64,000 bases of DNA, from positions 372,001 through 436,000 of the forward strand of contig JAWKJB010000002.1 in NCBI GenBank assembly GCA_041393965.1, given 5' to 3'. The position numbers and the translations under genes are program-made. This DNA is from Acidimicrobiia bacterium. Its GTDB lineage: Bacteria > Actinomycetota > Acidimicrobiia > Spongiisociales > UBA5794. The notes below the pieces were generated by a model that was not told where the DNA came from, ran no database searches, and was given only the letters and a program-made list of their open reading frames with translations. The first letter of the stretch is position 1; every line of letters begins with the position of its first letter. This document shows positions 26,225 to 34,872 of the stretch, in pieces.

Positions 26225-27724
26225 ATGGCAGACGAACGCAGCGACAACAACGCCTCCAGCTTCGACGATTGGCTTGCCGAGGAAGCCGGACCCGCGACCG
26301 ACCCGTACGCGCCACCGGCCGATGGCGACGAAACCGACGAGATCGACACCATCGACGATGCCGTGTTCCGTCCCGAGACGGGCCCGCCGGGCGACGAATC
26401 AACAGCGGAAGATCCCGAACCGGCCCCCGATGCAGACGAGGAGGTCGTGGATCCAACTGACACCGCTGGGATCATCACCGTTCCAACCGACGATGAGCCG
26501 TTCGATCCGGATGCGGTGTTCGAATTCGAGGCCTATGTCGGGGACGACGAGCCAGATACGGGCGAGATCGAAATCGTCGCACCCGACGATGAGGTTGCGG
26601 GGATCGCAGCATCGTTCGGCGACCTGTGGGCGGACGAGGACGGGGGCGAATCCCCGTTCGATGACGCCGTCGACCCTGCGGCCGTTCCGTACGGGACTGC
26701 CGATGCGCCCGACGATGACGCAGGGGCAGATGACTTCGGGTTCGCCGAAGAGACCATCTTCTACGGTTCGACGCGCGAGCACGCTGGGCTCGCCGCGGCC
26801 ATCGCAGCAGCCGAAGCCGAGGACACCGAGCAGGTCGCACTCGTCGCGGAGATTCCGGGACTCGAGTCGTCGGTGGTCGGATTCGACGATGTCGTCAAGG
26901 CCGAGGGGCACCGTCGTGTGCGTGCAAGGGCGACAGGGGATCTGATCTCGCGCGTCATCACCGGAATCATCCTGATCCTCGCCCTCGCGGCATCGCTCGT
27001 CTGGAGGCCGGCACTCGTCGTGTTTGCCATCGTCGTCTTCGTCCTCGCGGCGGGCGAGTTCTACACGGCACTGGCGAGGTCGGGCCGACGGCCCATCTCG
27101 CTGTTCGGGTTCGCGGGCATCGTGGCAGCAAGTCTCGGCGCGTTCTGGTGGAGCGCCGCGGCGATCCCGATCGCGTTTCTCATTGCCACCGTGCTGCTCC
27201 TCATGTTCTACGCCGTCGTTCCGGACAAGGAAGACCCGCTTGCGAACCTTGCGTTGACGACAACGGTGATGGTCTGGGCGGGACTTGGATCCTTCGCGAT
27301 GCTGATCGCCAACGCCGACGCCTACGAGACCCTGATCATCGGTGTCGTCGTGGTGGTCGCAGGCGCCGACATCGCGGCGTTCTTCGTCGGGCGATCGATC
27401 GGTCGGACCCATTTTGCTCCATGGGTTTCGCCGAACAAGACCGTTGAGGGCCTTGTTGCGGGCACGCTCGTCGCGGTGGGTCTCGGCGCAATGCTCCACT
27501 ACTTCGAGCCGTTCGAGCTCACTTCGGGACTTGTGATCGGGATGGTCGCGGCGGTCATGACCCCGCTCGGTGACCTTGCGATGTCGGCCGCCAAGCGCGC
27601 ACTGGGCCTCAAGGACATGGGATCGGTCCTCCCAGGGCACGGTGGATTCTTTGACCGGATCGACGGGCTCCTGTTCGCCATCCCGGCTGCGTGGGCCGTC
27701 CTCATGTTCGCAGGTCTGCTCTGA
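26225..27724 (+). CDS. cdsA: Phosphatidate cytidylyltransferase with a long acidic N-terminal extension
   Basis: 499 aa. Residues ~238-499 are a normal CdsA membrane enzyme with the signature SAAKRALGLKDMGSVLPGHG followed by GFFDRIDG. It makes CDP-diacylglycerol from phosphatidate and CTP. Residues 1-~237 are a highly acidic, low-complexity, probably disordered cytoplasmic extension rich in Asp, Glu, Pro and Ala. The ATG is 8 nt after a TACCGT box. A GTG codon near 26918 could start a short CdsA, but the open frame and codon use run continuously from 26225. Confidence 0.9.
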   Translation: MADERSDNNASSFDDWLAEEAGPATDPYAPPADGDETDEIDTIDDAVFRPETGPPGDESTAEDPEPAPDADEEVVDPTDTAGIITVPTDDEPFDPDAVFEFEAYVGDDEPDTGEIEIVAPDDEVAGIAASFGDLWADEDGGESPFDDAVDPAAVPYGTADAPDDDAGADDFGFAEETIFYGSTREHAGLAAAIAAAEAEDTEQVALVAEIPGLESSVVGFDDVVKAEGHRRVRARATGDLISRVITGIILILALAASLVWRPALVVFAIVVFVLAAGEFYTALARSGRRPISLFGFAGIVAASLGAFWWSAAAIPIAFLIATVLLLMFYAVVPDKEDPLANLALTTTVMVWAGLGSFAMLIANADAYETLIIGVVVVVAGADIAAFFVGRSIGRTHFAPWVSPNKTVEGLVAGTLVAVGLGAMLHYFEPFELTSGLVIGMVAAVMTPLGDLAMSAAKRALGLKDMGSVLPGHGGFFDRIDGLLFAIPAAWAVLMFAGLL

Positions 27725-28863
27725 AGCCCCTCGTCATCCTCGGCGCAACCGGCTCGATCGGTCGCCAAGCAGTCGAGGTGGCTGAACGGATTGGCGTTCC
27801 GATCGCTGCGATGGCAGCGAAGACCGGATCTGACGCGCTCTTGCGCCTCGCGAACGCACACCCGGAGGCGGCGGTGTGCGTTGTGGAACCGGGAGATGCC
27901 GCGAGTGCGTTTCGGGAGGAACTGGGCGACCGTGTCCATTTCGGCGACGGTGCCATTACCGAAGCGGCCGCAATCGAAGATGTCACGGTGCTGAATGCGA
28001 TCGTCGGCGCGGCCGGACTCGAAGCGTCCCTCGCGGCGCTCTACGCGGGCAACCGACTCGCCCTCGCGAACAAGGAGAGCATGGTCGCAGGAGGCTCGCT
28101 TGTCCTTGCAGCACTCAAGGACGGCGGTGGCGAGCTCATCCCGGTCGATTCCGAGCACGCAGCGATCTTCCAGTGCATCGCTGGTTCGTCGAGCCGGGAC
28201 ATCGCGCGGCTGATCCTGACCGCCTCGGGCGGGCCCTTTCGAGGGATGAACCGTTCGGAACTCGAAGCGGTCACGGTTGCCGAGACGCTCGCGCATCCGA
28301 CATGGCAAATGGGGCCGAGAATCACGACGGATTCGGCCACCCTGATGAACAAGGCATTCGAGGTGATCGAAGCGCATTTCTTGTTCGGTGTGCCCTTCGA
28401 CGCCATCGCGGTCACCGTTCACCCCCAGAGCGTCATCCACTCGTTTGTGGAATTCGTCGACGGCATCGTGACCGCGGAAGTCGGTTTTCCCGACATGCGC
28501 AAGCCTATCCAGATGGCGATCACGCATCCTGAGCGGATCGCCGTTGACCATGCGCCGCTGGATCTCGTGGGCACGGACCTCACCTTCGAAGCGCCGGATC
28601 ATGAGACATTTCCATGCCTTGCACTCGGGTACGAGGCAGGGCGAGCTGGCGGAACCGCACCGGCGGTGCTCAACGCCGCCGATGAAGTCGCCGTCGCAGC
28701 GTTCCTCGATGGAGTGATTCCGTTCCTTGCAATCGCATCAATCGTTGCCGAGGTGCTCACTCGCCACGAGCCGACGACGCCCGAGTCGGTCGCTGAGGTG
28801 CTCGAAGCAGACGACTGGGCTCGCTCGGAGGCTCGTTCGGCGGTGCAGAAGGCGTCTGATTAG
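27691..28863 (+). CDS. dxr: 1-deoxy-D-xylulose-5-phosphate reductoisomerase
   Basis: About 390 aa. NADPH site ILGATGSIG, LANKESMVAGG, the metal/substrate residues in IPVDSEHAAIFQ and the HPTWQMGPRITTDSATLMNK loop are intact. It catalyses the first committed step of the MEP isoprenoid pathway. GTG 27691 overlaps cdsA by 34 nt. A CTG at 27721 would give the more typical N-terminus (M-KPLVILGATG) with almost no overlap. ispG of the same pathway follows two genes later. Confidence 0.95.
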   Translation: MGRPHVRRSALKPLVILGATGSIGRQAVEVAERIGVPIAAMAAKTGSDALLRLANAHPEAAVCVVEPGDAASAFREELGDRVHFGDGAITEAAAIEDVTVLNAIVGAAGLEASLAALYAGNRLALANKESMVAGGSLVLAALKDGGGELIPVDSEHAAIFQCIAGSSSRDIARLILTASGGPFRGMNRSELEAVTVAETLAHPTWQMGPRITTDSATLMNKAFEVIEAHFLFGVPFDAIAVTVHPQSVIHSFVEFVDGIVTAEVGFPDMRKPIQMAITHPERIAVDHAPLDLVGTDLTFEAPDHETFPCLALGYEAGRAGGTAPAVLNAADEVAVAAFLDGVIPFLAIASIVAEVLTRHEPTTPESVAEVLEADDWARSEARSAVQKASD

Positions 28864-28916
28864 TCGGTCTTGTCGGTACCGTTCGGCGACCGAACGACCG
28901 CAACGAGGAGCCGCGC

Positions 28917-30077
28917 ATGGGCCCCGCCATCATGATCATCGGTGTCGTGCTGATGATCGTCATCCACGAAGGGGGTCACTTCGTCGCGGCGAAGTCATTC
29001 GGGATGAAGGCCACGGAAGCGTTCTTCGGGTTCGGCCCGAAACTGTGGTCGACCGTGAGAGGGGAGACCGAGTACGGCGTCAAGGCCATCCCATTCGGTG
29101 GCTATGTACGAATCATCGGAATGAATCCATTCGAAGAGATCGCGCCTGAAGAGGAGAACCGGACATATCGTGTCGCTCCCTTCTGGAAGAAGTCGGTCGT
29201 GGTCCTCGCAGGGATCGCGAGCCACTTCATCGTGGCATTCCTGCTCTTGTACATCCTCGGCGTCACCGTCGGTGTCGTCGTACGCGATGTCAACGGTCTT
29301 GTGGTCCGAACCACCACGATCGCAGCCGTCTCTGAGACCGTTCCGGACGGCTCGACTGCGTCGCCTGCACGCCTTGCAGGTGTCCTTGCTGGGGATGTCA
29401 TCGTTGCGACCGATGGGCAAACCGTTGGCGACTGGGAGGACTTCGCGAACTTCACGGCGAGCCACGGAGACGAAACGGTGGTCATTCGAGTCGATCGCGA
29501 TGGCACCGACATCGACTTGACGGCTCGGCTGGCTGTGGTCCAACGCCCTGTGCGCGACGAGACGGGCGCGGTCGTTGTCGGAGGCGATGGGCAGCCGATC
29601 ACCGAGCAGGTCGGCTTCTTCGGGGTCATCGCCGAAGCGGAGCGACAGCACCCCGGCGTGCTCGGCATGGTTCCACACGCAGCCACGCAGGTTGGTGAGG
29701 CTGCCGTCCAGAGCGCACGCGGCCTGTGGGAGATGGTCGTCAGCTTCCCGAAACTTGTCATGGCGATGTTCGGCGGTGACGACGAGGTTCTCGATACGGT
29801 GCGCCCCGTCAGCCCGATCGGCCTCGTGCAGATCGCGGGGCCGGTTGAGGCGACGATCGAGCTCCTCGCGCTCGTCAATGTGTTCGTTGGCGTGCTCAAC
29901 TTCGTTCCGCTGTACCCGCTCGACGGCGGACACTTCGCTGTTGCGGCCTACGAGAAGGTCTCCGGCAGGACTCCCAACATCGAGAGGCTTCTGCCGGTTG
30001 CCGCCGTCGTGTTCATCTTTCTCGTGAGCCTCGGTCTGATGGGCGTCTACCTCGACATCTTCGATCCCATCGGGTAG
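28917..30077 (+). CDS. Site-2 intramembrane zinc metalloprotease (RseP/Rip1 family)
   Basis: 386 aa. HEGGH in the first membrane helix (residues ~19-23) supplies two zinc ligands; LDGGHF near the C-terminus supplies the third region. A PDZ domain (residues ~125-205) lies between the membrane segments. These proteases cut membrane-bound anti-sigma factors and similar targets. The order dxr-rip-ispG is conserved in actinobacteria. Confidence 0.94.
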   Translation: MGPAIMIIGVVLMIVIHEGGHFVAAKSFGMKATEAFFGFGPKLWSTVRGETEYGVKAIPFGGYVRIIGMNPFEEIAPEEENRTYRVAPFWKKSVVVLAGIASHFIVAFLLLYILGVTVGVVVRDVNGLVVRTTTIAAVSETVPDGSTASPARLAGVLAGDVIVATDGQTVGDWEDFANFTASHGDETVVIRVDRDGTDIDLTARLAVVQRPVRDETGAVVVGGDGQPITEQVGFFGVIAEAERQHPGVLGMVPHAATQVGEAAVQSARGLWEMVVSFPKLVMAMFGGDDEVLDTVRPVSPIGLVQIAGPVEATIELLALVNVFVGVLNFVPLYPLDGGHFAVAAYEKVSGRTPNIERLLPVAAVVFIFLVSLGLMGVYLDIFDPIG

Positions 30078-30123
30078 CCATCCCGGCATGGACGCGGCAA
30101 GTGGCTGGCTACCCTCCGATGAC

Positions 30124-31338
30124 ATGATCTACGACAGGCGGTTGACACGGGGTCTGAAGGTCGGGTCGGTTCCGGTGGGTGCCGGCGCCCCGATCTCGGT
30201 GCAATCGATGACCACGACGAAGACCCACGATGTCGACGGCACGCTTGCCCAGATCTATGCACTTGCCGGTGCAGGCGCCGACATCGCACGGGTCACCTGC
30301 AACACCGTTGAAGCGGCTGAGGGGCTCGCAGAGATCATGCCGAGATCACCGGTGCCGATCGTCGCCGACATCCACTACCAGTATCGTCTCGCGCTCGCCG
30401 CAGTCGAAGCCGGGGTGTCGGCGCTCCGACTCAATCCCGGCAACATCCGGAAGGAACAGCACATCAAGGCGGTTGCCCGAGCAGCGCTCGATGCGGGGAT
30501 TCCCATCAGGATCGGCGTGAATGCCGGATCCCTCGACAAGGACCTGCTGGCCAAGCACGGCGGACCGGTGCCTGCGGCCCTCGTTGAATCGGCCCTCATC
30601 GAGGCGAAGTACCTCAACGATGTCGAGTTCCACGACATCAAGATCTCGGTGAAGCACTCCAATGTGCCGGCCATGATCGAGTCGTACCGGCTCCTCGCCG
30701 ACACGGTCGACTACCCATTGCACCTCGGCGTCACCGAGGCGGGGCCGCCGCCGAGCGGTCTCATCAAGTCGGTCGCTGGGATCGCGACGCTCCTTTCGGA
30801 AGGCATCGGAGACACGATCCGGTTCTCGCTTACCGCCGACCCGGTCGAGGAGGCGAAGTCCGGTCGGGCACTGCTCGAGTACCTCGGACTTCGGGAGCGC
30901 TCATCGCTGGATCTCATCGCGTGTCCATCGTGCGGCAGGGCCGAAGTCGATGTCATCGCCGTGGCCTCTGAGGCAAACGAGCGTCTCGAAGCAATGAACC
31001 TACCAATCCAGGTCGCGGTGATGGGGTGCGTCGTCAACGGCCCCGGTGAGGCCCGTGAGGCCGATCTCGGACTCGCCGCCGGACGCGGCCGCGGGCACCT
31101 GTTCATCAAGGGCGAGGTGGTTCGCGTCGTGCCAGAAGAGGACATGGTTGAAGCGCTGATCACCGAAGCGGAGTTGCTCGCCGAGCAGGGTGCCGAGGCC
31201 AGGATCGCCGCCGCCGATGTGACGGCGGCGGATCTCGCCAACGAGACCCGCCTCGAGCTGCTGTCGATCCAAGGAGACGCCAACCGGGTCGCCGAACGAC
31301 GCAAAGCCGTCCAGCGGGTCGCTGAGCGGGACGGGTAG
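30124..31338 (+). CDS. ispG: 4-hydroxy-3-methylbut-2-en-1-yl diphosphate synthase
   Basis: 404 aa. SVQSMTTTKTHDV and DIHYQYRLAL mark the TIM-barrel domain. The C-terminal iron-sulfur domain has CPSCGR and GCVVNGPGE with the three cluster cysteines. It performs the reductive ring-opening step of the MEP pathway. The start MIYDRR at 30124 matches family N-termini; a longer frame from 30088 is less likely. TACCCT lies 8 nt upstream. Confidence 0.96.
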   Translation: MIYDRRLTRGLKVGSVPVGAGAPISVQSMTTTKTHDVDGTLAQIYALAGAGADIARVTCNTVEAAEGLAEIMPRSPVPIVADIHYQYRLALAAVEAGVSALRLNPGNIRKEQHIKAVARAALDAGIPIRIGVNAGSLDKDLLAKHGGPVPAALVESALIEAKYLNDVEFHDIKISVKHSNVPAMIESYRLLADTVDYPLHLGVTEAGPPPSGLIKSVAGIATLLSEGIGDTIRFSLTADPVEEAKSGRALLEYLGLRERSSLDLIACPSCGRAEVDVIAVASEANERLEAMNLPIQVAVMGCVVNGPGEAREADLGLAAGRGRGHLFIKGEVVRVVPEEDMVEALITEAELLAEQGAEARIAAADVTAADLANETRLELLSIQGDANRVAERRKAVQRVAERDG

Positions 31339-31341
31339 GGT
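31336..31341 (+). promoter_or_regulatory. -10 box (TAGGGT) of proS
   Basis: TAGGGT, 7 nt before ATG 31349; its first three bases are the ispG stop codon. Confidence 0.4.
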
Positions 31342-31348
31342 TCTCAAG

Positions 31349-33079
31349 ATGCGGTGGTCCAAGGCTTTCATTCCCACACTGCGCGACGATCCGACCGATG
31401 CCGAGGCCGTGAGCCACCGGCTGCTGGTGCGGGCTGGCTACATGCGCCAGCTGATGGCAGGTGTGTACTCGATGCTTCCGCTCGGCCAGCGCGTGCGGGC
31501 GAAGGTCATGGACATCATCCGCGAGGAGATCGATCGCATCGGCGGTCAGGAATTCATGCTCCCCCAACTCCATCCGAGGGAGATCTGGGACCGTACGGGA
31601 CGCTCCGCCACCATGGCCGACATCATGATGACCTTCACGGACAACAAGGGTGCCGAGGTGGTGCTCGGTCCCACCCATGAGGAGATCTTCGCAACGGTAT
31701 CGTCCGAACTGACATCGTACAAGCAGCTCCCACAGCTGTGGTACCACATCCAGACGAAGTTCCGCGACGAGGCGCGTCCCAAATCGGGCCTGCTGCGGGT
31801 CAGAGAGTTCACGATGAAGGACTCGTACAGCTTCGACCTTGACTTCGATGGTCTCGATGTGCAGTTCACGCGACATCACGACGCCTACACACGGATCTTC
31901 GAGCGGCTGGGAATGCAAGCGGTTGCCGTGCGGGCGTCGTCGGGAGCGATGGGCGGCAAGGAATCGGTCGAATTCATGGTCGAGAGCGATGTTGGTGAGG
32001 ACGAGGTCGCCCATTGCGCAAACTGCGGTTATGCCGCCAACCTCGAGAAGGCGACAGCACGAATCGGTGATATCGCGGATGCCGACGGGCCTTTCGAGGT
32101 CGAGAAGTTCCCGACCCCTGGTGTCCGCACGATTGCCGATCTCGAGCGGTTCGACGGCGGGGCTTCGGCCGACCGACAGATCAAGACGCTCGTTCAGGTT
32201 CTCGATGGTGAGCTCATCCTCGTCCTTCTGCGTGGCGATCACGGTCTCCAAGAGCAGAAGCTGATGGACATCACGCGCACGACTCAGGCGAGGTCCGCCC
32301 GACCGGACGAAATCAGGGAGCTGCTCGGAGCGGATGCGGGAAGCCTTGGAGCAGTTGGTGTCGAGGCGGTGCGAATCCTCGCCGATGAAGGGCTCAGGGG
32401 TCGGCGCGCGATGACAACAGGAGCGAACATCGATGATTGGCATCTCAGGGGTGTCGACATCGAGCGTGACATCAAGGTCACGGAATGGGTGGATGTGCGT
32501 GAGGTCGTCGACGGTGAGGCATGCCCTTCATGCGGGTCGGCCCTCCGAGTGTTCAACGCGATCGAGGTCGGGCACATCTTCAAGCTCGGGACCTTCTATG
32601 CCGAACCGCTCGGTGTGACCGTGCTCGACAAGGACGGTACAACCGTTCCGATCGTGATGGGTTCGTACGGGATCGGCGTGGAACGCAACATGGCCGCTTC
32701 CGTTGAGGCCAACCACGATGAGCGTGGCATCATCTGGCCAATCGAGATCGCGCCCTATCACCTCGTGATCACCGTCGTCAGGCCCGACGCGGCGGCTTCA
32801 GCTGAGACGAGCACCCGCATCTACGAGGAACTGATCGATGCCGGAGTCGAGGTGCTCCTCGACGACCGGGACGAACGGCCGGGCGTCAAGTTCAACGATG
32901 CCGAGCTCATCGGTGTCCCATACCGGATCACCGTCGGACCCAAGGGACTCGAGCGAGGCGTTGTCGAGCTCGTCGAACGACGGGCGGGTTCGGTGTCCGA
33001 GATCCCGGTCGATGAGATCGTCGACCATGTGGCCAGCCTCGTGCGTGGCGGGAGGTCGGGACTTCGAGACAGCTCCTGA
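31349..33079 (+). CDS. proS: Prolyl-tRNA synthetase, bacterial type with editing insertion
   Basis: 576 aa. Class II motif 2 (FRDEARPKSGLLRVREF), motif 3 region (GSYGIGVERNMAA) and the anticodon-binding C-terminus are present. Residues ~220-400 are the INS editing domain that clears Ala-tRNA(Pro). ATG 10 nt after the ispG stop, with a possible leaderless -10 box that overlaps that stop. Confidence 0.96.
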   Translation: MRWSKAFIPTLRDDPTDAEAVSHRLLVRAGYMRQLMAGVYSMLPLGQRVRAKVMDIIREEIDRIGGQEFMLPQLHPREIWDRTGRSATMADIMMTFTDNKGAEVVLGPTHEEIFATVSSELTSYKQLPQLWYHIQTKFRDEARPKSGLLRVREFTMKDSYSFDLDFDGLDVQFTRHHDAYTRIFERLGMQAVAVRASSGAMGGKESVEFMVESDVGEDEVAHCANCGYAANLEKATARIGDIADADGPFEVEKFPTPGVRTIADLERFDGGASADRQIKTLVQVLDGELILVLLRGDHGLQEQKLMDITRTTQARSARPDEIRELLGADAGSLGAVGVEAVRILADEGLRGRRAMTTGANIDDWHLRGVDIERDIKVTEWVDVREVVDGEACPSCGSALRVFNAIEVGHIFKLGTFYAEPLGVTVLDKDGTTVPIVMGSYGIGVERNMAASVEANHDERGIIWPIEIAPYHLVITVVRPDAAASAETSTRIYEELIDAGVEVLLDDRDERPGVKFNDAELIGVPYRITVGPKGLERGVVELVERRAGSVSEIPVDEIVDHVASLVRGGRSGLRDSS

Positions 33080-33106
33080 GCCAGCGCCGCTGTGCACCGC
33101 GCGCGT

Positions 33107-33112
33107 TATACT
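33107..33112 (+). promoter_or_regulatory. -10 box (TATACT) of the rimP-nusA-infB operon
   Basis: TATACT predicts a transcript start near 33119 and an ~80-nt leader. No clear -35 is visible. Confidence 0.5.
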
Positions 33113-33118
33113 GAAGGG

Positions 33119-33199
33119 ACGAACCGAGATCTCTGCCGAGGTGGGCCGTGGCCCGCCTCTTTGTTTGAGCAGAGTTCTCTTTGGCGTGCAAGGAGCACG
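33119..33199 (+). ncRNA. Structured leader RNA upstream of rimP-nusA-infB
   Basis: An inner 10-bp hairpin (33138-33147 with 33150-33159, one G-U) is followed by TTTGTTT (33160-33166), like an intrinsic terminator. It is enclosed by an outer stem (33126-33136 with 33169-33179, 10 of 11 paired). The ribosome site AGGAG follows. This suggests attenuation or an autoregulatory RNA for the NusA operon; the mechanism is inferred. Confidence 0.55.
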
Positions 33200-33679
33200 A
33201 TGAGCAGCGTGCAGGACCGGCTGTGGGGCATGATTGAGCCCCATGTGACCGCCGTTGGTGTGGAGCTCGACGATCTCGAGGTCCTCAACGGTGGTCGGAT
33301 CGTGCGCGTCACCGTCGATTCGCCCGACGGGGTCGGCGTCGATCAGATCGCCGAGCTGTCCCGGGGGATCAGTCGCACACTCGACGCCGAGGATCCCATT
33401 CAAGGGGCGTACACGCTCGAGGTGTCTTCGCCCGGTCTCGAGCGCAAGCTCCGTATCAAACGGCACTACGACAAGTCGATCGGCCGGACCGTCAAGGTGA
33501 AGACCTTTGCAGAAATCGACGGCACCAAGGTCCATACGGGGCGGCTCCATACGGCTGGTGAGACATCGTTTGTCATCGACATCGATGGCACCGACCGCGA
33601 GGTCTCGTATGCCGATGTTTCGTCAGCACGAACCGTGTTCGTTTGGGAGAAGCCCGGCCAGAAGACTTCGCACGCGTAG
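33200..33679 (+). CDS. rimP: Ribosome maturation factor RimP
   Basis: 159 aa. The N-terminal alpha/beta domain (GVELDDLEVLNGGRIVRVTV, then LEVSSPGLERKL) and the C-terminal SH3-like domain are typical. It assists late 30S assembly. Ribosome site AGGAG 5 nt before the ATG. First gene of the rimP-nusA-infB-rbfA operon, behind a structured leader. Confidence 0.95.
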   Translation: MSSVQDRLWGMIEPHVTAVGVELDDLEVLNGGRIVRVTVDSPDGVGVDQIAELSRGISRTLDAEDPIQGAYTLEVSSPGLERKLRIKRHYDKSIGRTVKVKTFAEIDGTKVHTGRLHTAGETSFVIDIDGTDREVSYADVSSARTVFVWEKPGQKTSHA

Positions 33680-33688
33680 GAGACAACG

Positions 33689-34870
33689 ATGGACTACAAC
33701 CTGATGGATGCGCTCGATCTCCTCGAGCGGGAAAAGGGCGTACCTCGCGACACCATCTTGGAGGCGCTTGCGAATGCGCTTGTCTCGGCGTACAAGCGCA
33801 CACCGGGAGCCGCAGAGGAGGCCCGCGTCACGATCGACGCCGACACCGGCGAGATCAGTGTGTACGGCCAGGAGCTCGACGAGGAGGGGAATGTCGTCGA
33901 CGAATGGGAGGACACTCCTGACGATTTCGGCCGCATCGCCGCACAAACGGCGAAGCAGGTGATCCTCCAGCGTCTTCGGGATGCCAAGAGCAAGCAGGTC
34001 TTCGATCTGTACGAAGGCCGCGAAGGCGACCTGATCACCGGCATCGTCCAGCAGTCCGACCACCGCTACGCAATCCTCGATCTCGGGGATGCCGAGGCCA
34101 TCCTCCCCGGTTCGGAAAAGATCCCATTCGAGCGTCTCGAGCGAGGCAACCGCGTCAAGGCGCTGATCCTCGAAGTACGAGAGGAGGGGAAGGGGGCGCC
34201 CATCGTCGTGACCCGGAGCCACCCCGACTTCATCCGTGCCCTCTTCGAGCTTGAGGTTCCTGAACTTGTGGATGGGGACATCGAGATCAAAGTCATCGCA
34301 CGAGAAGCGGGACACCGAACCAAGATCGCCGTCATGTCCCATGATCCGAATGTCGATCCGGTCGGTGCCTGTGTCGGCGCGCGCGGGTCCCGTGTCAGGC
34401 AGGTCGTCACGGAGCTGAAAGGCGAGAAGGTTGACATCGTCGAATGGGATGAGAACACCACAGCGTTCATCGCAGAAGCCCTCAGCCCCGCGCGCGTCCT
34501 CGAGGTCAGGCTGGAGGAACCCGATGAGCCACTCGAGGAGGGTGAGGCGCCGACAGCGACCGTCATCGTCCCGGATCATCAGCTGTCGCTTGCCATCGGC
34601 AAGGAAGGCCAGAACGCCAGACTCGCTGCCCGCCTGAGCGGCTATCGGATCGACATTCGCTCCGAGTCCCAGGACCTCGGGCTCGATGTTCAAGAGGACG
34701 AAGATGTCGAGCTCGCGGTCGCCGCGGGTGACGCACCAAAGGACGCGGCGGAGTCCCACGAGCAGGAGCCACACGACGCGACGGAGTCCCACGACCAAGA
34801 AGACGGTGGGGAGTCCGAGGACCAAGAGACCGAAGGCGAAGCAGATGCATCTGGAGAGGGGGCGGAATAG
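33689..34870 (+). CDS. nusA: Transcription termination/antitermination factor NusA
   Basis: 393 aa. N-terminal RNAP-binding domain, S1 domain (residues ~110-175; GIVQQSDHRYAILDLG) and two KH domains (VGARGSRVRQVV; LAIGKEGQNARLAARL). It lacks the C-terminal repeats of E. coli NusA. Instead it ends in a ~50-residue acidic His/Glu/Asp-rich tail with loose SHEQE/SHDQE repeats. It controls pausing and termination. Only 2 nt separate it from infB, so no ylxR gene is present. Confidence 0.95.
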   Translation: MDYNLMDALDLLEREKGVPRDTILEALANALVSAYKRTPGAAEEARVTIDADTGEISVYGQELDEEGNVVDEWEDTPDDFGRIAAQTAKQVILQRLRDAKSKQVFDLYEGREGDLITGIVQQSDHRYAILDLGDAEAILPGSEKIPFERLERGNRVKALILEVREEGKGAPIVVTRSHPDFIRALFELEVPELVDGDIEIKVIAREAGHRTKIAVMSHDPNVDPVGACVGARGSRVRQVVTELKGEKVDIVEWDENTTAFIAEALSPARVLEVRLEEPDEPLEEGEAPTATVIVPDHQLSLAIGKEGQNARLAARLSGYRIDIRSESQDLGLDVQEDEDVELAVAAGDAPKDAAESHEQEPHDATESHDQEDGGESEDQETEGEADASGEGAE

Positions 34871-34872
34871 CC

